Shown: positions 1-6,827, counted from the first letter of the stretch. The stretch is DNA of 10,247 nt from Bordetella parapertussis (GCA_945867725.1 CAMBJI010000047.1:1-10247); one strand, 5' to 3'. Made by a program: numbers and translations. Notes: generated by a model not told the origin, from the letters alone.

Positions 1-845
1 TCGCTGCGTGCCAGTGTGGGCGCGCCTATCAAGATGTGTGCCTGTGATGCCGCATGGGGAATACGCTGTTCGATGCCAACGGACTTGGCGACTGCGGGCA
101 TCTCGGGCAAAGGTGAACCCTGCGGCAAGCGCCGCGTGAGCTCCAGTGCAATGGCCTGCGCTTCTTCGCGGCTGATATCACCAATCATCGCAATCACGGC
201 ATGGTTGGCAACATAGTGTTTGGCATGAAAGTTGAGCAAGTCTTCGCGAGTGATCGCTTCTATCGATTCAACCGTCGCCTCTACACCATAGGGATGATCG
301 CCGTAGGCCAAACGCCAGAAAGCTTTATTGGCGATCGATTCCGGCTTGGTCAATGATTCGCGTATGCCTGCAATAGTGCGCGCTTTATCGCGCGTCAAAA
401 ATTCAGCAGGCATCGCTGGTTGAGCGAGCAGACGGGCTAAGAGACGAACTGCTTGCTCGCGCTCCGCCTTGGAAGAAAGTGTGCGCATTGCCATGCCCGA
501 GCGATCGGTGCCCGCACCACCACCACGCTGTGCGGCGATGTCAGCAATCGCATCCGAGATCTGCGATTCAGTCATCGCCGGTTCGGTGCTGCCATCTGCG
601 ATGGTGGCTGCTGCGATACCGCGTGCAAGCATGGCATTGGTCAGCGAGGCCATGCCGGATTTGCCAGCCGGATCACGTCGAGCACCGGCATCGAAATCCA
701 CGTTCACATCCAGAATCGGAATGGTGTGGTTCTCCACAAAAAACACCCGCGTGCCATTGGGCAGCGTCCAGTGCTGGATATTCAATGCCGCATGGGCAGT
801 GCCCGTAAAGCACAGCACCGCAATGATTAGAAATTTTTTCAACAT
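1..845 (-). CDS. Exported M16-family peptidase-like protein, non-catalytic partner (partial, C-terminus off window)
   Basis: The visible 281 codons begin at an ATG at 845 with an AGGAAAG ribosome-binding site just upstream. The start MLKKFLIIAVLCFTGTAHA is a signal peptide, with likely cleavage after AHA at residue 19, so the protein should be periplasmic or membrane-associated. The M16 N-terminal fold is recognisable from LPNGTRVFFVENHTIPI, then a DAGARRDPAGKSG stretch. At the position of the zinc motif HxxEH the sequence is SLTNA (residues 67-71), so both histidines and the glutamate are gone and this subunit should not bind catalytic zinc. In known bacterial M16B pairs such a subunit joins an HxxEH subunit and supplies an Arg/Tyr substrate-binding pair from its C-terminal half. 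That half lies outside the window and cannot be checked. It lies 32 bp downstream of the active paralogue and is probably co-transcribed with it. The substrate is unknown. Confidence 0.88.
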   Translation of the reverse strand, partial: MLKKFLIIAVLCFTGTAHAALNIQHWTLPNGTRVFFVENHTIPILDVNVDFDAGARRDPAGKSGMASLTNAMLARGIAAATIADGSTEPAMTESQISDAIADIAAQRGGGAGTDRSGMAMRTLSSKAEREQAVRLLARLLAQPAMPAEFLTRDKARTIAGIRESLTKPESIANKAFWRLAYGDHPYGVEATVESIEAITREDLLNFHAKHYVANHAVIAMIGDISREEAQAIALELTRRLPQGSPLPEMPAVAKSVGIEQRIPHAASQAHILIGAPTLARS

Positions 846-877
846 CGTCTTTCCTGGTTGAGAGCTCAGCGAGATTC

Positions 878-2266
878 TTAGTGACGAAGACCGGTAGCAT
901 CCGACTTGCGCTCAGCCTGTGCCGCCACGGGCAGGGGCTCGAGTGTGGCAACCGTCAGCTGACTATCTGAAAAATACTTCTGCGCGACTGCCTGCACCTG
1001 CGCTGGCGTGACCGCAGCGACCTTTTCGATAATTCGATCGATCTGACGGAAAGAAATACCCGACATCTCCATCGAACCAATTTCCATCGCCTGTCCGAAA
1101 ACCGAATCGCGCTTGTAGATCTGACTAGCAATCAACTGCGCTTTGACGCGCTTAAGTTCTTCTGGCGAGACACCGTCTTTGGCAATGCGCTCGACCTCAG
1201 CGCGCAAGGCTTGCTCAAGCTGCGCGACGCTGGTGCCCTTGGCAGGCACGCCTGAAAGCGTGAACATTACCGGGCCACGTGCCGTACCGTCGTAGCCGGC
1301 GTCAACGGAGTTAGCGAGGCGATCGGTGCGCACCAGTTTTGCCGGTAAACGTGCATTGTCATAACCATCGAGTACGGCTGCCAGCACATCGAGGGCGTGC
1401 GACTCATCATCTTTTTCTACGTCAATTAGCTTGGGTACCTTGAAGGCCATAACGAGATAAGGATTTTCTGCCGGTGCTTTGACCACCACGCGCTTGATAC
1501 CCATCTGAGTCGGTTCTTGCTGCGGCTTCATTTTAGGCAGCGTCTTCGGCGGAATTTTTCCAAAGTATTTTTCGGCAAGCGCATGTACCTGCTTTGCATC
1601 AACATCACCAACGACGACCATGGTGGCGTTGTTTGGCGCATACCAGCGCTGATACCAAGCCAGCGCATCGGCAGCCGTCATATTCTGCAAATCATCCATC
1701 CAGCCAACGACTGGATTTTTGTACGGGTGCGCGACATAAGCTGTCGCATACAGTGCTTCGTACAACATAGCGATAGGCTGATCATCGGTACGCAGGCGAC
1801 GCTCTTCCATGACAACCCGGATTTCCTTGGCAAATTCTTCCTTGTCCATTCTCAGGTTCTGCATGCGGTCTGCTTCCAGCGCCATGACTTTTTCAAGACG
1901 GGATTTCTCAACCTGCTGGTGGTACCCGGTGTAATCTTTTCCCGTAAAAGCATTGTCACGACCACCCAGTGCGGCCACTTTTTCGCTGAACTCACCGGGC
2001 TTGAGATTGGCAGTGCCCTTGAACATCATGTGCTCGAGCACATGCGCCACGCCCGTCGTGCCATTCTGCTCATCAATGCTGCCCGCGCGATACCAGACCA
2101 TGTGCGCAACGGTCGGCGCACGCCGATCTTCTTGCACGATGATGCGCATGCCGTTAGCTAATTTGAATTCCTGTGCCTGAGCGCCTGCCCACACAGCGCC
2201 GGCGGCAACGCCGAGCATCATTACCAACAAACCGACAAACGCCAGCCATACCGCGCGAAATTTCAT
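878..2266 (-). CDS. Exported M16-family zinc metallopeptidase (active subunit)
   Basis: This 462-residue protein belongs to the pitrilysin/mitochondrial-processing-peptidase family. It starts with a signal sequence of basic residues, a hydrophobic run and a likely cleavage at AQA-Q near residue 31, so it should act in the periplasm. The inverted zinc motif HVLEH occupies residues 75-79, with H75 and H79 as ligands and E78 as the catalytic base. The distal glutamate ligand is E154 or E155 in VVMEERR. The GGRDNAFTGKDYT segment (101-113) and the PVVGW region are also typical of the family. The length fits M16B enzymes. It is the first gene of an operon whose second gene is a zinc-site-less paralogue, as in known heterodimeric M16B proteases. 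The physiological substrate cannot be read from sequence. The ATG at 2266 was chosen because it gives a complete signal peptide; no strong Shine-Dalgarno is visible. Confidence 0.93.
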   Translation of the reverse strand: MKFRAVWLAFVGLLVMMLGVAAGAVWAGAQAQEFKLANGMRIIVQEDRRAPTVAHMVWYRAGSIDEQNGTTGVAHVLEHMMFKGTANLKPGEFSEKVAALGGRDNAFTGKDYTGYHQQVEKSRLEKVMALEADRMQNLRMDKEEFAKEIRVVMEERRLRTDDQPIAMLYEALYATAYVAHPYKNPVVGWMDDLQNMTAADALAWYQRWYAPNNATMVVVGDVDAKQVHALAEKYFGKIPPKTLPKMKPQQEPTQMGIKRVVVKAPAENPYLVMAFKVPKLIDVEKDDESHALDVLAAVLDGYDNARLPAKLVRTDRLANSVDAGYDGTARGPVMFTLSGVPAKGTSVAQLEQALRAEVERIAKDGVSPEELKRVKAQLIASQIYKRDSVFGQAMEIGSMEMSGISFRQIDRIIEKVAAVTPAQVQAVAQKYFSDSQLTVATLEPLPVAAQAERKSDATGLRH

Positions 2267-2371
2267 GGTCTTTGCTCTGCTAAAATAGGGATTAACTGGC
2301 GCGGAAATGCGCCGAAGCGACTGATTGTAGCCGCTTGTCTTTTTCCCCGCTGCGCACCACCCCGGACGCCG
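2267..2371. promoter_or_regulatory. Divergent intergenic region between the M16 operon and ftsY
   Basis: These 105 bases should carry the promoters of two divergent transcription units. I see a short inverted repeat GGCGC-GGAAAT-GCGCC (2298-2313), a -10-like TAAAAT on the plus strand at 2281-2286, and a -10-like TACAAT on the minus strand at 2329-2324. Neither -10 candidate has a convincing -35 box at the usual spacing, so the exact promoters are not resolved. There is no T-run after the inverted repeat, so it is not a terminator. Confidence 0.4.
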
Positions 2372-3370
2372 ATGTTCAAGTTTCTCAAGAAAAAATTACA
2401 AGAACCCGAGGTCTCATCCGCGATTGATGCGAGCGCGACCGGCTTTGCGTCCGCTGCGCCAGCCACAGCATCTGGCGCATCATGGGTGCAAAAGCTCAAA
2501 TCTGGCCTGTCCCGGACTTCATCGAACCTTTCAACACTGTTCACCGGCACAAAGATCGATGATGATCTTTACGAAGAGCTGGAGTCCGCCTTGCTCATGG
2601 CGGATGCCGGCGTTGCCGCAACAACGCAATTGCTCGAAGCGCTGAAAGCACGCGTAAAGCAGGACAAGCTAACTGATGCAGCACAAGTAAAAACTGCCTT
2701 ACGTGAGTTGATGATCGCCCTGCTAAAGCCCTTGGAAAAATCACTAGAACTAAACCGCGAGCAGCCCTTGGTTATGATGATTACCGGTGTCAATGGCGCG
2801 GGCAAAACCACCACCATCGGCAAGCTGGCCAAGCACATGCAGCGACATGACCAGAAAGTCCTGCTGGCCGCAGGTGATACATTTCGGGCGGCGGCCCGTG
2901 AACAACTGATGATCTGGGGCGAGCGCAATGGTGTTGCAGTCATTGCTCAAGAATCGGGCGATCCGGCAGCAATTGCTTTCGATGCGGTGCAAGCGGGACG
3001 CGCGCGCGGCGTCAATGTGGTGATGATCGATACTGCCGGTCGACTCCCGACGCAGCTGCATCTGATGGATGAGCTAAAAAAAATCAGTCGCGTCATCGGC
3101 AAAGGCATGGAAGGTGCGCCGCACGAGGTACTGCTGGTCATTGATGGCAATACCGGCCAAAATGCGCTCGCTCAAGTCAAGGCGTTCGATGATGCCTTGT
3201 CCCTGACCGGGCTGATTGTCACCAAGCTGGACGGTACGGCCAAGGGCGGTGTACTCGCCGCGATCGTCACTCAGCGCGCAATACCGGTGTACTTCATCGG
3301 TGTGGGTGAAGCGATTGATGACTTGCAGCCCTTCGTTGCCGCAGAATTTGTTGATGCCCTTCTGGGCTGA
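2372..3370 (+). CDS. ftsY: Signal recognition particle receptor FtsY
   Basis: FtsY is the SRP receptor GTPase. It docks SRP-ribosome-nascent chain complexes at the inner membrane and hands them to SecYEG. The 332-residue protein starts MFKFLKKKLQ, a basic amphipathic membrane-binding start. It then has a short linker, an N domain (about 40-125) and an NG GTPase domain. Visible GTPase elements are the P-loop GVNGAGKTT (139-147), DTFRAAA (169-175), DTAGR (220-224), TKLDGTAKGG (284-293) and the closing GVGEAIDDLQPF (310-321). The acidic A domain, long in E. coli FtsY (497 residues), is almost absent here, making this a short-form FtsY. It heads the ftsY-ftsE-ftsX-rpoH cluster and is followed by an 86 bp gap with no clear terminator. 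The start at 2372 has only a weak Shine-Dalgarno. Confidence 0.98.
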   Translation: MFKFLKKKLQEPEVSSAIDASATGFASAAPATASGASWVQKLKSGLSRTSSNLSTLFTGTKIDDDLYEELESALLMADAGVAATTQLLEALKARVKQDKLTDAAQVKTALRELMIALLKPLEKSLELNREQPLVMMITGVNGAGKTTTIGKLAKHMQRHDQKVLLAAGDTFRAAAREQLMIWGERNGVAVIAQESGDPAAIAFDAVQAGRARGVNVVMIDTAGRLPTQLHLMDELKKISRVIGKGMEGAPHEVLLVIDGNTGQNALAQVKAFDDALSLTGLIVTKLDGTAKGGVLAAIVTQRAIPVYFIGVGEAIDDLQPFVAAEFVDALLG

Positions 3371-3456
3371 TACGGCTTGGCTGATACTTCATGGCTTTTG
3401 CAACAGAACGTGTGAAACCTGACTTTTTAACCGACCAACGATCACGCACATAATCG

Positions 3457-4143
3457 ATGTCCATCATTTCGTTTTCTCACGTTACCAAAAAATATCCGGG
3501 CGATGTGGTCGCACTGGCGGATCTCACTTTATCAGTCAACGAAGGCGAACTGGTTTTTCTGACAGGTCCGTCGGGTGCCGGCAAATCCACATTGCTCAAA
3601 CTAGTAGCCGGCATCGAGCGCCCTACCGGTGGTGTCTTGCTGGTCAGTGGTCAGGACATGCGCAAACTCAATCGGACCACGCTGCCATTTCTGCGCCGCA
3701 AACTGGGCCTGATTCTTCAGCAGCATCGACTCCTGCAGGACCGCAACGTACTCGATAACGTCATGCTGCCACTGGTCGTCACGGGTGCATCACCACAAGA
3801 ATCACGGCAGCGCGCCATGGTGGCGCTCGAAAGAGTCGGGCTCGATGCCAAAGCACTTGCGACACCGATGTCGCTGTCGGGTGGCGAACAACAGCGCGTC
3901 TCGATAGCACGCGCGATTGTGCACAAGCCGCGCATCATTCTCGCTGATGAACCTACGGCCAATCTGGATCGTGCTAGCGCAAAAGGCGTGATCGAGATGC
4001 TGCACACATTTAATTCTGCCGGTGTCACTTGCATCATCTCCACCCACGATGAACGCCTGCTGCAAGGCGCAGACCGTGTGTTTGAGCTCGCGCGTGGCAA
4101 AGTCGCCGCTGTGCATGATGCAGAGAGCGAGGTGGGCGCATGA
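3457..4143 (+). CDS. ftsE: Cell division ABC transporter ATP-binding protein FtsE
   Basis: FtsE is the ATPase of the FtsEX complex. In the model system it links FtsZ and the divisome to periplasmic murein hydrolase activation rather than pumping a known substrate. All ABC elements are present in 228 residues: Walker A GPSGAGKST (37-45), Q-loop Q88, signature LSGGEQQ (140-146), Walker B RIILADEP (159-166) with E165 as catalytic glutamate, and H-loop H197 in ISTHDE. Its length fits FtsE. An in-frame TAA lies two codons upstream, so the ATG at 3457 is the first possible start in this frame, although no clear Shine-Dalgarno precedes it. Its stop overlaps the ftsX start by four bases (ATGA), which points to translational coupling. 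Confidence 0.98.
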   Translation: MSIISFSHVTKKYPGDVVALADLTLSVNEGELVFLTGPSGAGKSTLLKLVAGIERPTGGVLLVSGQDMRKLNRTTLPFLRRKLGLILQQHRLLQDRNVLDNVMLPLVVTGASPQESRQRAMVALERVGLDAKALATPMSLSGGEQQRVSIARAIVHKPRIILADEPTANLDRASAKGVIEMLHTFNSAGVTCIISTHDERLLQGADRVFELARGKVAAVHDAESEVGA

Positions 4144-5063
4144 AATTTTTCAGAGAACATGGCTTCGCATGTCGCGCAGCATTTGCGCGCATCACCGCTG
4201 CACCGGGCAGCTTCATTTTTAATGTTCTGGTGATTGCGCTGGCCTTGATACTGCCGCTAGCTGGCCTGACCTTGCTTGACAATGTGCGCCCCGTTTCGCA
4301 GGGCATCGCCGTAGAACCGGAGATCAGTGTATTTCTGTCCACCGAGATTCCCGGTGGTCGTACGCAGGCAATAGGCGATGAGATACGCGGACTGATACAG
4401 CGCGAACAGCTGAAAGCCAAAGTGGAATTCATCTCGCGCGACAAGGCACTCGAGTCCCTCAAACAGCGCGCGGGGCTGGGCGATGTCCTTGCGACCTTGG
4501 GCAACAACCCTCTGCCAGACGCCTATGTACTCAAGCTTGCCGGTGCTGAAGATGCGGCCGGTGCATCGCGCATCGAAAAACTTGCGGCAAGTATCAGCAA
4601 ATTATCGGGTGTCGAGATCGTGCAAATGGATTCAGCCTGGGTTAAGCGATTGGCGGCCCTGATGACACTGGCGACACTGGTGCTGTGGTTGCTGGCGGCC
4701 ACGCTCAGCGGGGTGGTACTGGCCGTGGTGTTTAACACCATACGCTTGCAAGTGCTGACGCAGTCGGAAGAGATCGCGGTATCCCGGCTGCTGGGCGCCA
4801 CCGATGCCTTTGTATCCCGACCTTTTTATTACACTGGCGCGATACTGGGTCTGGCGGCTGGCGCGCTCGCGCTGGCCGGCGTGATGCTGGCGCTGCAGCT
4901 GCTCAATACCTCCGTCACGCAGCTGGCGGCGCTCTACGGCTCCCCCTTCCGACTCGTGCCTCTGCCCGCCGACACCGCAGCCATGCTGCTTGCCGGCAGT
5001 GCGGCACTGGGCATGCTGGGTGCGGCTCTCTCAGTCCGACGATCCCTCCGTCAGCCTGGGTAA
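4140..5063 (+). CDS. ftsX: Cell division protein FtsX (FtsEX permease subunit)
   Basis: FtsX is the inner-membrane partner of FtsE. It passes ATP-driven conformational change to periplasmic activators of cell-wall amidases. The 307-residue protein shows the FtsX topology. There is one membrane segment near 27-46 and an extracytoplasmic domain of about 120 residues (about 50-165, including EPEISVFLSTEIPG and VEFISRDKALESL). Three membrane segments follow, near 171-197, 232-256 and 278-297. The cytoplasmic loop EEIAVSRLLGATDAFVSRPFYY (from 210), between the second and third segments, is the conserved FtsX/MacB-type permease region. The protein ends in a basic tail, RRSLRQPG. It is translationally coupled to ftsE through ATGA and is followed directly by a hairpin and then the rpoH control region. 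Confidence 0.96.
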   Translation: MKFFREHGFACRAAFARITAAPGSFIFNVLVIALALILPLAGLTLLDNVRPVSQGIAVEPEISVFLSTEIPGGRTQAIGDEIRGLIQREQLKAKVEFISRDKALESLKQRAGLGDVLATLGNNPLPDAYVLKLAGAEDAAGASRIEKLAASISKLSGVEIVQMDSAWVKRLAALMTLATLVLWLLAATLSGVVLAVVFNTIRLQVLTQSEEIAVSRLLGATDAFVSRPFYYTGAILGLAAGALALAGVMLALQLLNTSVTQLAALYGSPFRLVPLPADTAAMLLAGSAALGMLGAALSVRRSLRQPG

Positions 5064-5081
5064 GCCTGCCGGCTGGCAGGC
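5064..5081 (+). terminator. Hairpin abutting the ftsX stop codon (weak terminator or attenuator)
   Basis: GCCTGCC (5064-5070), loop GGCT and GGCAGGC (5075-5081) form a perfect 7 bp GC-rich stem starting on the base after the ftsX TAA. The sequence that follows lacks a proper T-run (CAGCGGCGCTTCATATTT), so intrinsic termination would be weak and some read-through from ftsYEX into rpoH is plausible. It could also only protect the 3' end of the upstream message. Confidence 0.4.
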
Positions 5082-5097
5082 CAGCGGCGCTTCATAT

Positions 5098-5127
5098 TTG
5101 ATAACTATCCTCGATTAAATACCCCAT
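5098..5127 (+). promoter_or_regulatory. Candidate sigma-32-type promoter of rpoH
   Basis: CCCCAT at 5122-5127 is an exact match to the core -10 element of the heat-shock sigma factor RpoH. TTGA at 5098-5101 matches the core of its -35 element, with 20 bases between, which is at the long end of what is reported for E. coli sigma-32 promoters. The predicted start of transcription, about 7-9 bases after CCCCAT, falls immediately before the CIRCE operator, the arrangement expected for HrcA repression. A weak sigma-70 alternative (TTCATA, 18 bases, TTAAAT at 5115-5120) overlaps it. Sigma class therefore remains open. Confidence 0.45.
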
Positions 5128-5136
5128 CGGCGCGCA

Positions 5137-5163
5137 TTAGCACTCAGCCCACGAGAGTGCTAA
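5137..5163 (+). promoter_or_regulatory. CIRCE operator (HrcA binding site) upstream of rpoH
   Basis: TTAGCACTC (5137-5145), a nine-base spacer and GAGTGCTAA (5155-5163) match the CIRCE consensus TTAGCACTC-N9-GAGTGCTAA at every arm position. CIRCE is the operator of HrcA, the repressor best known from groESL and dnaK operons, whose activity depends on GroEL. It ends 70 bases before the rpoH start and begins ten bases after the candidate promoter -10 element. HrcA binding here should repress rpoH at normal temperature and release it on protein-folding stress. The repressor gene itself is not in the window. Confidence 0.94.
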
Positions 5164-5222
5164 TATTGCGCCTGGACGGGCAGATTCGGCCCCTCAAAGC
5201 AGCTTTCGGGTGCAAACCCATC

Positions 5223-5228
5223 AAGGAG
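5223..5228 (+). promoter_or_regulatory. Shine-Dalgarno of rpoH, deciding the start
   Basis: AAGGAG is placed five bases before the ATG at 5234. It fixes that ATG as the start rather than an in-frame GTG at 5210, which has no comparable site upstream and would place this Shine-Dalgarno inside the coding region. Confidence 0.88.
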
Positions 5229-5233
5229 AAACA

Positions 5234-6133
5234 ATGACAGCTTTGTCCACATCGTCCGCACTTGTGCCGGCTGATCGTCAGGCATGGGCTCTCGGTTTTC
5301 CCGGCAGCCTTGGCAATCTGGATGCTTATATTTCAACCGTGAACCGGCTACCGATGCTCACGCAAGAAGAAGAGGTCTCGCTCGCGCGTCAATTGCGCGA
5401 TAAAGCCGATCTCGCAGCGGCGCAGGCACTGGTGATGTCGCATCTTCGACTGGTGGTATCGATTGCACGCGGTTATCTGGGCTATGGTCTGCCGCATGCC
5501 GATCTGATTCAAGAAGGTAACGTCGGTTTGATGAAAGCCGTCAAGCGCTTCGACCCGGAGCAAGGCGTGCGTCTGGTGTCGTATGCGATGCACTGGATCA
5601 AGGCCGAAATTCACGAATACATTTTGCGCAACTGGCGCGTGGTCAAGCTGGCGACGACCAAATCCCAGCGCAAGCTGTTCTTCAATCTGCGCAGTCACAA
5701 ATCCGGTCTGGATACGATGACACCGGATCAAGTGGATGCGCTAGCAAAAACGCTGAACGTCAAACGCGAAGACGTCATCGAAATGGAAACCCGCATGGGC
5801 GGGCGCGACATTGCGCTGGAGTCCCCTAGCGATGATGAAGATGATCGCTTCTCGCCAATTAGTTATCTGTCGGCCGAGCATTCAGAGCCCACCAAAGTAC
5901 TGGAAGCCAAACAGCGCGATCGTCTGCAATCCGAAGGGTTAGAAGCCGCACTTTCAAAGCTGGATGATCGTTCGCGTCGCATCGTCGAAGCGCGCTGGCT
6001 GGCCAATGATGATGGCTCGGGCGCGACACTGCATGAACTGGCCGCTGAGTTTAGTGTGTCGGCTGAGCGCATTCGCCAGATCGAAGTTGCTGCGATGAAG
6101 AAGATGAAGTCCGCGCTGGCTGATTACGCGTAA
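5234..6133 (+). CDS. rpoH: RNA polymerase heat-shock sigma factor RpoH (sigma-32)
   Basis: RpoH directs RNA polymerase to chaperone and protease genes on heat or folding stress. The 299-residue protein has region 2 with DLIQEGNVGLMKAVKRFDP (90-108) and the -10 recognition stretch YAMHWIKAEIHEYILRNWR (117-135). The RpoH-specific box QRKLFFNLR (145-153) separates it from RpoD and RpoS. Region 4.2 carries a helix-turn-helix, TLHELAAEFSVSAERIRQIE (265-284). An acidic stretch, SDDEDDR, lies near residue 199. The ATG at 5234 has a strong Shine-Dalgarno. Upstream are a perfect CIRCE site and a sigma-32-like promoter, suggesting HrcA control plus autoregulation. The leader of about 100 bases holds a few short hairpins, but no E. 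coli-style thermosensor could be shown by eye. The gene ends at a strong terminator shared with the convergent oxidase assembly operon. Confidence 0.98.
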   Translation: MTALSTSSALVPADRQAWALGFPGSLGNLDAYISTVNRLPMLTQEEEVSLARQLRDKADLAAAQALVMSHLRLVVSIARGYLGYGLPHADLIQEGNVGLMKAVKRFDPEQGVRLVSYAMHWIKAEIHEYILRNWRVVKLATTKSQRKLFFNLRSHKSGLDTMTPDQVDALAKTLNVKREDVIEMETRMGGRDIALESPSDDEDDRFSPISYLSAEHSEPTKVLEAKQRDRLQSEGLEAALSKLDDRSRRIVEARWLANDDGSGATLHELAAEFSVSAERIRQIEVAAMKKMKSALADYA

Positions 6134-6153
6134 AGTTTTTCTGCATCACCAAC

Positions 6154-6186
6154 AAAAAGCGCCTCGGAATTATCGAGGCGCTTTTT
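6154..6186. terminator. Strong bidirectional rho-independent terminator between rpoH and the SCO gene
   Basis: The arms AAAAAGCGCCTCG (6154-6166) and CGAGGCGCTTTTT (6174-6186) are perfectly complementary around a seven-base loop GAATTAT. The GC-rich core is GCGCCTCG, flanked by A-runs and T-runs, so it works from either side: for rpoH reading right and for the SCO gene reading left. The T-run continues one base to 6187, the last base of the SCO gene's TGA stop codon, so the hairpin abuts that coding region with no spacer. Confidence 0.96.
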
Positions 6187-6825
6187 TCATGGGCATTCAA
6201 TGCTGACTAGACGGCTCAAACTTTCGGACAGGAGCAATTTCAAGTCATTGAGCAGCGGTGCACCATTCTGCCCATGCCTTACAAACAGCCGCAGATGACC
6301 GCGCGTATCAAACACATAGCGGGCTGCCGTGTGATCGATGGTGTAGCTCTTGCCATCCGATCCCGACACACGCTGCTGGAAGATTTTGAAATCGCGCGCG
6401 ACTTTTTCGGTAGCGGCTCGGTCGCCATAAAGACCTAAAAATCCGGGATGGAATACCGGCACGTACCCGGCCATTACTTCAGGCGTATCGCGTTCGGGGT
6501 CGAAGGTGATGAACAAGACTTGTAGTTTGTCGGCATCCGGCCCCAACGATTTCATGATGCCGGCCATGTCGGACAAGGTGGTCGGGCAGATATCGGGACA
6601 GTGTGTATAGCCAAAAAAAACAAACACGAGCTTGCCGCGAAAATCTGCCATCGTGCGCGGCTTGCCGTTATGGTCGGTGAGCGAAAAATCCTTGCCGTAG
6701 TCGAGACCCGTAACATCCGTGTTGGCGAACACTGTTTTGGATGAAGGCGCACCCTTGTTGTCGCAGGCAGACAAGGTCAACACACCAACCAACATCCAAG
6801 CCAGCAGAAGCAACAGCTTGCTCAT
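6187..6825 (-). CDS. senC: SCO1/SenC family copper chaperone lipoprotein
   Basis: SCO proteins deliver copper to, or reduce the cysteines of, the CuA site of cytochrome c oxidase subunit II on the periplasmic side of the inner membrane. The 212-residue protein begins with a lipoprotein signal ending in a LSAC lipobox (C21). The next residue is Asp (D22), which in enteric bacteria acts as an inner-membrane retention signal and suits an oxidase assembly factor. The thioredoxin-like domain has VFFGYTHCPDICPTTLSDM with the CxxxC copper ligands C76 and C80. The third ligand is H165 in YTIDHTA, and FITFDPERDTPEVM is also typical of SCO proteins. It is the last gene of the SURF1-ctaA-ctaB operon, two bases after the ctaB stop, and its own stop abuts the terminator. 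An extra cysteine, C211, sits next to the C-terminus; its role is unknown. Confidence 0.96.
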   Translation of the reverse strand: MSKLLLLLAWMLVGVLTLSACDNKGAPSSKTVFANTDVTGLDYGKDFSLTDHNGKPRTMADFRGKLVFVFFGYTHCPDICPTTLSDMAGIMKSLGPDADKLQVLFITFDPERDTPEVMAGYVPVFHPGFLGLYGDRAATEKVARDFKIFQQRVSGSDGKSYTIDHTAARYVFDTRGHLRLFVRHGQNGAPLLNDLKLLLSESLSRLVSIECP

Positions 6826-6827
6826 GA

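Noticed and set aside
453..861. Overlapping plus-strand frames of about 110-130 codons
   Set aside because: They are antisense to the second M16 gene, which has a signal peptide and ribosome-binding site. Three competing frames over the same stretch are what chance open frames in GC-biased coding DNA look like.
1517..2161. Long open frame of 214 codons on the plus strand
   Set aside because: It lies wholly antisense within the active M16 peptidase gene. Its translation shows no recognisable domain, while the minus-strand frame has signal peptide, HxxEH and conserved blocks.
2298..2313. GGCGC/GCGCC inverted repeat between the M16 operon and ftsY as a terminator or operator
   Set aside because: There is no T-run on either side and only five base pairs. 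It matches no operator I know, so it is recorded only as part of the intergenic region.
3449..3454. CATAAT resembling a -10 box just before ftsE
   Set aside because: Transcription would begin inside the ftsE coding region, and there is no -35 element at suitable spacing.
3717..4160. 147-codon minus-strand frame
   Set aside because: It is antisense to ftsE, rich in Ser/Arg/Cys, with no domain. The plus strand has a complete ABC ATPase.
5210..5233. Extended rpoH start at GTG 5210
   Set aside because: The AAGGAG at 5223-5228 is properly spaced for the ATG at 5234. The GTG has no such site, and the extra eight residues are not part of the sigma-32 domain.
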